Assembly (NCBI GenBank): GCA_022592435.1
Contig: JABYQS010000075.1
Span: forward strand, 110,622 to 174,621
Source of the DNA: Cerioporus squamosus
Taxonomy: Eukaryota > Basidiomycota > Agaricomycetes > Polyporales > Polyporaceae
Length of the DNA: 64,000 bases
Reading direction: 5' to 3'
The notes beneath the pieces are model-generated. The model did not search any database and had not been told where the DNA came from. It worked only from the letters and a program-made list of their open reading frames with translations. The translations under genes were made by a program, and so were the position numbers. Positions 35,936-45,884 of this stretch are shown here, in pieces. Numbering within the stretch: the first letter of the stretch is position 1; every line of letters begins with the position of its first letter.

Positions 35936-36582
35936 GGGTTACGGGACGAAAGCTTGAGGGAGTGATCTCCTTTCCAAGATAGGGTTAACGAGGGTTACCG
36001 CCACGAGACGGATTTTCCCGCGCTTCTGTAGTCTGTCACGAAATCATTTGTCGCGTTCTCGGAATTCTGCGACACCGACTAGAACCTCACTAGCTGTGAT
36101 GTGCGAGCAGTACCTCTTCGGAGGAAGATCCATGGCTTACGGAAAGAGTGGACCCAACCGACTCTCAACTTTCAAGGAGTCGTAAACTCGTTCCTGCGGA
36201 GCTAACCTCCATTCCAGGGAAGGATCGTGTTCTGCTAGTGTAGCTTCCAAGCCTCGGCAGGGCTTGCAGTGTGTACTTACTTACGGTTCGCGGTGGACGA
36301 TTGTCATACGTCGGTGGCACATCCTCCGCGAATGTGGACTGCTGATCTCCTTTAGAAGTCCGATATACAGGCGCACTCGGCCCGAAAGAGGGTCGGCATT
36401 GCCGACAAACTCCGAAAGGAGCGATAAGAGCCCGATGTTCCTGGTCCAGACCTCACCGAGAGTGGCCGGCAGTTGCCGCTGATAAGCTCGTGCGGGGTAA
36501 GTAGCAGTAAGTGCCAAAGAGTATTAGTAGTTCGCGCCTCGCGCCGTGCGCACGTCCTGCATCCCACAACCACACCCATCGA
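35936..36582. other. Intergenic or unresolved 5' exons
   Basis: Between the coiled-coil gene and the CNNM gene. A minus-strand segment near 36517-36281 might be an upstream exon of the coiled-coil gene; otherwise it serves as the divergent promoter. Confidence 0.35.
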
Positions 36583-39500
36583 ATGGTCCCGCCTCCCCCC
36601 AATCTCCCCTCCTCAGGACTGCTTTCCACATTAGCGTCTGCCGCATCACACTATGTTCCGTTTCTCTCTCTCGGGCCCGGTGACAGCACGCATGCGCTGG
36701 TGCGGCGCGACGACATCCACAGCCCGGACGAACGCGCCAGATTCGTCATCTTCGCATGCCTCATCCCCGTACTTGTCCTCCTGTCGGGTCTGTTTGCCGG
36801 TCTGACGCTGGGATACATGAGCTTGGACGAGACGCAGCTGAACGTGCTCAGCGTCAGTGGTACACCGTGAGTGTCGGTCTTTCCAGTGTGGTCGCCCAGT
36901 TGCCAATGTTGTGGTCACGGCGAACACGTTGTGGACATGATGGAACCCACTCTGACTGCGCTATGTCGCTTTCCAGGAGACAGAAGCTCTATGCGAACAA
37001 GATTAAGCCTATCCGCAAGAACGGACATCTGCTGCTCGTCACGCTCCTCCTCGCCAACATGATTGTCAACGAGACACTCCCCGTCATTGCGGATCCCATC
37101 CTTGGCGGCGGCGTGCAAAGCGTCGTCGTCAGCACCGTCCTCATCGTCATGTACGTCCTATCTCCTCGTGTATGCCCTGCCCTTCACACTTCTCTCTCTT
37201 CACACCTTCCCGTCGGGTGAGCGCTCCGAAGTCGACATCTGACGCGACGCTGCTCGCATGACGCGTTCCCGTGCTGCTACGCGTCTGAGTCACGTGCTTG
37301 GCTGTCAGAGTTCGCGTACAGACTAAGAGTGGGCATGCTCGAGTCGCGACAACACGTTCCCCTCATGCCTTCACACGTACTCTGCGGACGTTCGTTGCAT
37401 TCTGGGTATGCGTGATGCTACGGGACTCGAGGGAGTCCCGATTGCTTCGGATTCCGCTCTCACGCCGGCGCTCCGTCGCGTGAACTGAGTGAGTGGAATG
37501 TGACGATCCGCCCGCTTGCCAGATTTGCAGTTTGCATCTCAAGTTCATTGCACGCCTCCGCTGAGGGCGCGCGCGCACGACGTGAAGTTATCCCGAATGG
37601 ACGGTTGGGACGTCCAGGAGCGACAAGCGAAAGTCACAGGCTGCTCGCACATAATGTCAGCCATGGTCGCATATGAAGTTGGGTGGCTACGTTCGCAGTC
37701 ATACATGATGCCAATGGTTAGGCTACAGCAACGACGCGGGTCTGGTCGAGGCTACTTACCTATCAGCCCGAAGTCCTTGTGGCCAGCACCACAACGGTAG
37801 CCTTGGCTCCTGTAGAGAGGGGAGCGGACGGACGCCTTATGGCGCGACGGGGTTTCTCTATTATGCCAGCTGCAGCCTGAGTCGGAGCAGTGCTGACATA
37901 TATCCGCGGTGTAGCTTCGCAGAGATCATTCCGCAATCTCTATGTACACGCTACGGTCTCTACTTTGGTGCGAAGATGGCCGGGACTGTACAGATTTTGT
38001 TGTGGACTTTGGTGAGTTGTGTAGTATCTTGACTGAACAACTCGTTGCTCACTCGTTTCAATTCATAGGGGATACTGGCATGGCCAGTTGCGAAGCTACT
38101 TGAGCTCACCCTCGGTCCTCATCACGGTATCATATATAGGCGCGCTGAGCTGAAGGAGCTCATCGCCATGCACTCCAACGGCGGACAGCTTGGCGGCGAT
38201 CTGAAGACTGATACGGTTACGATCATCGGAGGTGCTCTGGACCTCCAGGAGAAGGTCGTAAGGCAAGCAATGACCCCGATCAAGGACGTTTTCATGCTCA
38301 GCATCGACGCTAAGCTGGATTACGAGACTCTGCGCAAGGTCTGTCTCACGGGCCATTCGCGTATCCCTGTCTACGAGGAGGTCGAGATACCCGTTCCACG
38401 TCTGCTGGCGAAGGTGAACATTGGCGAAGCGGACCTCGACGCCGCTGCCTCGCGTCTTAGCTTGGACGGTCACCTGCAGCACACTCAGAAGGTGAAGAAG
38501 ATCATCGGCATTCTGCTTGTCAAACAATGTGTCCTGCTAGACCCTAACGGTGAGTGTTCCTGACCACATTTGGCGCCTGCGCCCAAAAGCTTAATGTCTA
38601 TCCACCATGACAGATGCCACGCCTGTGCGCAAGATTCCTTTGAACAAGGTTCCGTTTGTTCCGAACAACGAGCCCCTCCTCGGCATTCTAGACAAGTTCC
38701 AGGAGGGTCGTTCGCACATGGCCATCGTCTCCCGCTTCAGCGTAGAGCGCGCTGCCAGCGTGAAGAAGGCTGTCAAGCGTGGTCTCACGCAGCGTCTTCG
38801 CGACCGCGTTCTGATGGGTGACAGCGACTCCAGCTCGAGCGAGGACGAGGGTGAGGGTGAGACCTCCCATCACCAGAAGAAGAGACGGTCGAAGAAGTTC
38901 AAACGGACCAACAGCGACAACGACGAGACACTCAGGGACGACGGCTCTTCTGACCTAGAGGTCGATCATCTGCCGCATGACGAGAAGAAGAGTCGTGGTC
39001 GTGGTAAGCGCAAGAGGCCTGTCGATGTTGAGATGGGAGTTGTCGAGGACGATCACGCAACTGGAGCTAATAAGCGGGGTATTGCGTTACCGAAGGTCGG
39101 ACAGTGGGGTCAATGGGAGCAGAGTATGCCCGCCGACGCTGTCCTCACCAAGGAAGGTGTCGAAGAGTTCCTTCAAAGCGTTGACCCTGCTGTTATGCCT
39201 CTCGGTATCATCACGCTCGAGGATGTGCTGGAAGGTCAGTCGCTCGGTCCATCTCTGACTATGCATGATGTCTGACAAGAGTCCAGAATTGATTGGCGAG
39301 GAGATCTACGACGAGTTCGATCCTCAAGGCCACCCTGATCTTCGGTCGTACGCTCAAACCGAGACGAAGGTTGTTTCAACTATCAAGCGTACCCCGTCCG
39401 CGCCGGATCTTCCTTCCAACATTCCCAAGCCCCCTGCTGCTCCGTCTGCAGTCAGACCGATCGCACTTCCCGCGCTGAGGAGTCTCAGCCTGAGGGTTCC

Positions 39501-40350
39501 CGGTTTCCAACGGTCGAGGAGTGCCCCGCCGACCCCGCGTGACCCTCCGAGTGCTCCCGAGAAGGAGAAGGGCGCGAGCAACGGTACATCTCACCCGTCT
39601 GCCGTTCCTGAAGGCGTAGTGGCTCCGGTATCTATACCAGTGTCCAGCAACGTCCCCCAACCGTCCGCACATGTCGGCTCGGACGAGAAGCCTGCACAGG
39701 TGATCGTGACTGACGAGTTCTCCGGACGTCCTCCAGCTCCCATTGCTGCGCCTACGCCTGCTCACGCGCCCGTGCACGTGAAGCTTGTCTCCCCGACACC
39801 CGCTGCCGCCGTTGTGATACCCCCAGAGAGCATCATCGCTGCCACAAGCATCGGCCGCGCTCGCTCCAGCCAAGGCCACGGCGCTGCCCCAGGTGGGGTG
39901 CCTGTCATCCCTGTCCCGCCCACGCTGAACCTGGGCTTCGGACCTCCCTCGCGGAGCGCGTCTCCTGCGCCCTCGCTCGAGCAGGCGATTCTCGTCGAGC
40001 GCAAGCGTCGTGCAGCGTCCGCTTCTGGTAACCAGACCGCTCTCAAGGGCGGATGGTTCAAGAGCAGTCCACTGAACGGCGGAGAGAGGCACGGGGTGAT
40101 TGTTGCCGAGCGCCTGAAGCGCGACAAGCAGACTCCTGACGCTCCGGTGAGGGACCCCAGCGGAGATCCGCAGGCCGCCAGTGTTGGTGTCGAAGTCAGC
40201 TTGAAGGACGCGGCGCAGACGGGTCCGGAGCTACACCAGCACCACGCTCCGGCTTACCGTGCGGGTACGTCGGAGCAGGACCATGCGGACTTTGGGGATG
40301 TTCGTAAACCTGACGAGAAGGCCAAAGCTGGTCCCGACAGACCGGAGTGA
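36583..40350 (+). CDS. CNNM/Mam3-type DUF21-CBS metal transport protein
   Basis: Membrane protein of the CNNM (cyclin M)/Mam3/CorC family, involved in Mg2+/Mn2+ homeostasis; yeast Mam3 is vacuolar. A short luminal N-terminus precedes DUF21 with its helices (FACLIPVLVLLSGLFAGLTL, LGYMSLDETQLNVLSVSGTP, KNGHLLLVTLLLANMIVNET, VVVSTVLIVIFAEIIPQSLC, LLWTLGILAWPVAKLLEL). The CBS pair spans RQAMTPIKDVFMLSIDA through TGHSRIPVYEE and RKIPLNKVPFVPNNEPLLGI through LGIITLEDVLEELIGEEIYD, the canonical family motif. A long acidic/basic insert sits inside the CBS region (SDSSSSEDEGEGE, KKRRSKKFKRT). The C-terminal 330 residues are disordered, Pro/Ser/Ala-rich. The intron between VLIV and IFAEIIPQS is 764 nt (37151-37914), more than ten times the local norm. 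Confidence 0.92.
37151..37914 (+). other. 764-nt intron in the CNNM gene
   Basis: Donor GTACGT, acceptor GCGGTGTAG. Splicing joins ...GTC AT to C TTC GCA, giving VLIVIFAEIIPQS, the conserved family sequence, so the intron is certain. It contains no convincing frame on either strand. A perfect short palindromic hairpin, GGGACT-loop-AGTCCC, lies near 37422-37439. It is probably an insertion into a formerly short intron. Confidence 0.75.
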
Positions 40351-41147
40351 GTGGCGGCGAGGTGCAGATGCCGCGGCCTTGCCTCGTGTTTAGATGAATG
40401 TTGGTGAAGTCTCTCGCTGTGTTTCTTGATGACGACCGTTTTGGGGTTGAAAGATGCTGTATGTTTTGCGATGATGGTTGCTGACAGTACGTTCGCGTAA
40501 TGGATGGATTGGATTGGATTGTACATGTGTAGTATGTGTAGGCACGGATAGTTCTTGTCGTCTCGTTTCTGGATCCGGATCTCTATGTCTCTCTTTCTCC
40601 CCTCCTTTTCGCTCTCGCTCTTCTGAATCGTTCTGCGCACGTTCGCAGGGCTGTACGATATCACTTGTTGCCTGCAATGTACACTACGTAGTCCCATTCC
40701 AGAGTTTCCCTGTATGCTCGCATGTTCATTTGCCAGGCGTGTATACAATCTTGCAAGATCTCCACTTATAGAGCTAGAGTTGCTTGCTTGCTAAGTTCGT
40801 CGTGGCTCTCTGAGGGGTTTCACCAGTGCACAGAACAGTACAAGCTGCCTTCGGGCGCCTATCATGTTCTTGGTCGGAACTGGTCAACCAGCGACGTACA
40901 GACTTCCTCTCGACTGTCATGTCGTTCATCGCTGCATCTGCTGCTAGTGGCACATGCCCAGGTTGACTGGTAAGTAATATGTCGCGATCATTCACAACTC
41001 ACTGCGGCTCTCCGTTCCCTCCGCCTCACGCCATCATGCAATGGGGCTATGTCATCCATCACTAGTCACTGCTGAACCGAGTCAAGCGTCTGTAGCATTA
41101 TATATGACCTGGCTGGCTCTTGCAACCGTGTGTTGACCAACCCCATC
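40351..41147. other. Intergenic
   Basis: 3' flank of the CNNM gene (including a TGGAT/TTGGA short repeat near 40500-40525), followed by the MFS promoter with TATATAT at 41099-41105, about 43 nt from the MFS ATG. No gene seen. Confidence 0.45.
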
Positions 41148-42795
41148 ATGCAGGCCTTCAGACTACCCTCGACAATTCTGAACCTTACAAAACCCCGGGG
41201 GCTGCCATCTCTGAGGGATGCCGCGACGGAGGTCAGGCAGGCTGACGAGGCTACCGTCAGTCCCGAGATGGACGAGGAGCTGAAGATGCCGAAGAAAGCA
41301 TCGCTGGCAATCATTATTCTGGCAAACGTCATGCTTCAAGTAGGTGGATGGCATCCTCCTTTGATCGCTCACTGACAATATCTCATAGTTGACATTCTTT
41401 ATCATCGTGTCGTCCTCGAATGACTACGCGCAACATCTTGGCGGAACTTCAACCTTCTCCGGTCTCGTTATCGGTATCCCTACGGCCGTCTCTGGTGTGA
41501 CGCTCCTCCCTTTGATGAAAATTGACCAAGGTAAAGAATCCACGGCTGCATCGTCTCTGGCTACTGATGTATGCCCTTGTCCCTTTCAGGCGTCTACCGA
41601 CGTCCGTTGCACTTCGCGTGCGCGTCGATGGTTCTGGGAAACGTGTTGTACGGTCTCGCATATCGCGCCAATTGGCTGTATCTCATCCTCATTGGCCGCA
41701 TGGTCACCGGGTTTGGGTTCACGTTCTGGATGTACTGCAAGCGATACTGTTCGGATCCCCGGATAGTCGGCATCCGTAGGAGAACAACGCTTGCAGGCTG
41801 GCAAGTCTTGGGACAGGGCGTCGGTTTCAGCCTCGGGCCTTTCGTGGGCGGTCTACTGTATGTCCGGAAGACACGGCTGTTAAGTGGTGTTGCTGAGTCT
41901 TGTGCAGGTTCAAGATCGGCTTCAGCAATAGCATTTTAATGGTTACACCAGCCCCGCCTGGATTATGGCTGCGCTATGGGCCGTGTTCTGGGTCGCTGTT
42001 GCGGTCTTCTTCGAGGATGTTCCCCGCACACTTTCTCCAGCTCCCATCCCTCTCCGTTCCTTCCCCGCGTCGTCGTCGCTTGGCGCGTCTGGCGTCGAGA
42101 AGGAAGCCGGGGACAGCGCGGCGTCGCTCCGTGTTACCGAGTCCGAGGCTCCCACACCAGACGCCCCCACGCCCACTCGCCCGCCGCTCAAGATGGCATC
42201 CGCACAATGGGGCGTCGCGGCGACGATGTGCTGGTTCGCCATGACGTGCTTTTTTATCCTCGGCGCATGGGAGTCGAACATCCCCGTCTTCACCGGTTCT
42301 GATGCGCCCGCGAACCCCTTCCATTTCAGCCCGTTCGCCGCCGGAAACCTCATCGCCCTCGGCGGCGCCTGCAACATCCCATTCCTCCTCCTCAACCTCC
42401 ACTTCGCGCGGCGCGTCCAGGACAGGCACACGCTTGCGATAGGGACGTCCGTCGGCCTGTCGGGGCTCCTCATCGCGATCGCGATCCTCCGCGCGGAGAA
42501 GGTCAACTACGGCAGCCTGTTCATGGCCTGGTTCCTCGTGGCGCTTGGGTTCAACGTCGCGAGCACCGTGACACTCAGCTTGCTTTCGAAGCAGCTTCCG
42601 GGCGAGTGGAATGGGCGGGTCAGCCTGTTCATTCAATGGAGCAACTACACCGGTCGTGTCACCGGTGCCATCTGGGGAGGCGCGGGAGTCAGGGTCGGGA
42701 TGTTGAACTATGTCGCGTTGCAGGTCGCCTACGTGGGCATTGGCGGGGTGATGTTCATCACTCTTTGGCGCCAGCTGAAGGCGAAAACCGGATAA
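41148..42795 (+). pseudogene. MFS transporter with an apparent 1-nt frameshift
   Basis: 12-TM major facilitator, resembling the MFSD8/YCR023C-type group; the substrate is unknown. It starts MQAFRLPSTILNL. TM1 is KASLAIIILANVMLQ joined to LTFFIIVSSSNDYA. Motif A is preserved across an intron (DQGVYRRP), followed by GLAYRANWLYLILIGRMVTG, WQVLGQGVGFSLGPFVGGLL and, after a GTATGT intron, FKIGFSNSI. The next bases read ATTTTAATGG; the expected family sequence FNGYTSPAWIMAALW lies in the +1 frame, with one T missing from the T-run at 41934-41937. No alternative splice rescues it. The remaining C-terminal half (AVFWVAVAVFFEDVPRTL ... MFITLWRQLKAKTG) is open and intact to TAA at 42793-42795. It may be a recent null allele or a homopolymer sequencing error; I lean to the latter because nothing else is damaged. 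Confidence 0.75.
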
Positions 42796-44031
42796 CAGTG
42801 CAGACGCTATCGCGCATGTCTGTGGCACATGCCGCAAGAGATGTGGTGTGTGTTGGTATCGTCAGGTTACGTTACGGGCCACAGACGCTTCAAGCTCGTG
42901 GTCGCAGGAGCCAGGTACGTGCTCGCAATGTGCGGATCCCATCAGGCTAACAAACCAGATTCGCAGGATGTATCGTAGTATGCATGTCCTGGAACAGTAA
43001 GCGTAGTTGCTTTATGGAGATACCGTGCACAGTTTGGGGAGCGTCATCCTGCACATCGAAGCCCTGAATGATCGATGGCCACATCCCTTTCATGTGCAGT
43101 CAATATCATGCGCTCCTGTGTCGCATGTGCAGCGATTGAAGATCACCGGACGGGCCGAACGGTCTCCTCGGACGCGCTGGAACACCCGTGGTTATGAGGA
43201 TCACGATGTCTGTCAATTCCTCGCGTGGCAAGACTTGCTCTCTGACAGGCATCTCGCCTATGGATGTACCTAGACAAGCTCGGGGCCGCGCAACGAACTC
43301 CTTCTGCGCTCTCCGGGGCAGTAGATATACTTCCGCTGGTGTTGGCGCTCGGACGTTGTTCAGGTGAGCTCGGCCTTCTCCGGTCTTCTCAGGTTCAGAG
43401 ACTTTTCATCTCCTCCCAGGCACTCATGGGAACACTGCAGCGACGTACCGTACTTTCGTCTCTAACGGTCTGAATCGTCTAAGTCACATTCGCAACCATT
43501 TGTGAGTGATAATCTTTGGAGATCTTTGTACAACCTCCGTGGCACGCAACGAGAGGTGTCCTGTCCTATCTTTGTATTTGTCACAAAAGCTCAGGTGATG
43601 CCCATTCGTCCTTATCCCATTCGGCTTCCTGGCCATGCTGCACTCGCGAATTGGGGTATCGTCTTTCAGTGCAGACATATGCAAAGCTGCGCTTCTAGGT
43701 AGACCGCACACGGCATCCCGCATGTCAAGCATGCGCTTCCGGTCCCGACACTCCCCGTATGAGCTCCCTAGCATCCGTTATTCGTCACTTTCTATCATTA
43801 CAGGCAGCGTGCGTCTGGCATTATGACCTCGGTGTTACTACGCGAGCGGGTCAACTTGTGCAGAAGCATGTGCTGGCTACACCGGGTCGTGGTGAGTAGC
43901 TTTATCGACATTCTTCGACGTGCTCCCGTTGACCTCGCGACCAGGCTCGTGACAAAATCCTCCAGCTTCTGTACGAGTTGACTGTGTGCACATGGTGAGT
44001 GTTTCTCCGTGTCTTCGCTCATCAGGGCTTG
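42796..44031. other. Intergenic
   Basis: About 1.2 kb between the MFS and GH16 genes on the same strand. The several short frames carry no recognisable features; no gene is supported. Confidence 0.45.
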
Positions 44032-44038
44032 TATAAAG
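44032..44038 (+). promoter_or_regulatory. TATA box of the GH16 gene
   Basis: TATAAAG within CTTGTATAAAGACTC, about 80 nt upstream of the ATG at 44118. Confidence 0.6.
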
Positions 44039-44117
44039 ACTCAGTGACATCGAGAGAGTCTGTACTGTGGGTCCATCAACTACCACCCTTCCTTCCGACT
44101 CTCTGGAGGAATCCGCC

Positions 44118-45669
44118 ATGGTCACGTCCTGCATGCTCATCGCTCTGGTCGCCGTCGCCACACCCGTATTGGGTGCCACGTATTCCCAAGCCGATAGCTT
44201 CTCCGGCCAGGGATTCCTCTCTGGGTTCACTCACCAGGCGATCCCAGACCCTACACACGGCAGAGTGTGAGTGCTTACTCTCCTATCAGTTCTCGTTGAC
44301 GCTGACTCCTGCCCTCTCAGGAACTATGTCGACCAAGGAACAGCTCTAGCTCAAAACCTCACCTTCGCGTCGGGCGACACATTTGTGATTCGCGCAGACG
44401 ACACAACCGTGCTCAGCGCAAGTGGCCCCGGACGCAACTCCGTACGCCTTCAGAGCAACAAGCAGTACACGACGCACGTCTCGGTGTATGTTCAGTTGCC
44501 CACACTCTATTACGGAGCCTTTCACTCACGACAAGCACCCGCATCTGTAGGTGGAACCTTCGCCACATGCCACAGGGATGCGCGTGAGTTTCTCCTCGCG
44601 ACATGTCGTATCTGCAGTTCTGTTTGACAGTCTCCACTGCCACGTCTCAGCACATGGCCCGCGGTGTGGGAAGTCGGCGCGGACTGGCCCAACCAAGGTC
44701 GGCTCCGAGCATGGTTAGAGGATAAGCCTAATTGTCATGACTGACATCGTCCGTTCCCGTTATAGGCGAGATCGATATCCTCGAGGGCGTGAATGACGTC
44801 GCTCCGGATCAAGCCACACTGCACACCAACGCAGGTTAGTGCCTTAGTTATTCTCGACTTAATGCCCGCTCACCGATGTGTCATATGCTACAGGTTGCAC
44901 GATGCCAGACGGTCGCTCGCAGACTGGGTAAGCCCCGGAGTCCCGGCTTTGCCACATATGCGACCATTATGGCTGAAACTCGTCACAGGAACTCCGTCGG
45001 GAACAATTGCGACGTCGCTGCGACGGGCAACTCTGGCTGCGGTGTCCAAGCAACCTCAGCCAACAGCTACGGTCCGGCCTTCAACAGCGCCGGGGGTGGC
45101 TTCTACGCAATGGAGCGAACGAACAGCTTCATCAAGGTCTGGTTCTGGTCCCGTACTGCTGGAAATATCCCCAGCGATGTCTTGAACGGGGCCACTTCTG
45201 TGAACACCGACAACTGGGTGAGTATTCATGTTCTATTCTTAACCCTCTTCGTGAACGTCAGCGGATCGACGCGCAGTCTACGCGTATGAGGACGATTCCC
45301 TGGACATGGCGGGCTGACCTTCATCACAGGGCACTCCGTTCGCATTCTTCCCGAGCACGTCATGCGACATCGCCTCCCACTTTGGGCCGCACAACATCAT
45401 CATCAACCTCACGCTCTGTAAGGATTTCACTTCGCGCTCCATACACATGTGCATACTGACGAGGGTGTTCGCAGGCGGAGACTGGGCCGGTGCCGTATTC
45501 GGCGCTGACGGTTGCCCGGGTGATTGCGTCTGTGCGTGTGCTCTGGCTGGATTCCCTGACGTGAGTTACCGATGCTAACGTGTCCCACGTACCAGCCTAT
45601 GTCAACGAGAACCCGTCCGCGTTCTCAAATGCGTACTTCGACGTTGCGTGGCTCAAGGTTTACCAGTAA
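44118..45669 (+). CDS. Secreted GH16 beta-glucanase
   Basis: Secreted glycoside hydrolase of family 16, fungal laminarinase/mixed-linkage endo-beta-glucanase type, acting on beta-1,3(4)-glucans. The signal peptide is MVTSCMLIALVAVATPVLG, with the mature start ATYSQADSFSG. After splicing, VSVWNLRHMPQGCATWPAVW leads to NQGEIDILEGVNDV, which holds the catalytic E-x-D-x-x-E motif intact (nucleophile and acid/base Glu). Further family blocks are TLHTNAGCTMPDG, NCDVAATGNSGCGVQ, FNSAGGGFYAMERT, IKVWFWSRTAGNIPSDVL, CDIASHFGPHNIIINLTLCG, DWAGAVFGADGCPG and NAYFDVAWLKVYQ, then TAA at 45667-45669. About seven introns of roughly 50-65 nt. No transmembrane or GPI tail. It converges with F-box copy C, only 215 bp away. 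Confidence 0.94.
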
Positions 45670-45884
45670 ATACCTGAGAAACGCACGCGGCCTGCAGAAG
45701 GCTAACCCACTCCAAGAGAAACAAACTCGACCATCGTGCAAGAACTGAGGCACCCTCAGGCAGGGGCATTCTACGTCCCTCTCTTCTCTGACTCAGGCTC
45801 TCCAGCTCAGTATGTACCCTTTATTCGCTAGTTGTATCTATGGCATTGTACGAGTAGACGATAGATGAGGAAATGTGTTTTGTA

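Noticed and set aside
40478..40771. Frames downstream of the CNNM gene
   Set aside because: Simple-repeat-driven (TGGAT, TCTC) low-complexity frames in a 3' flank.
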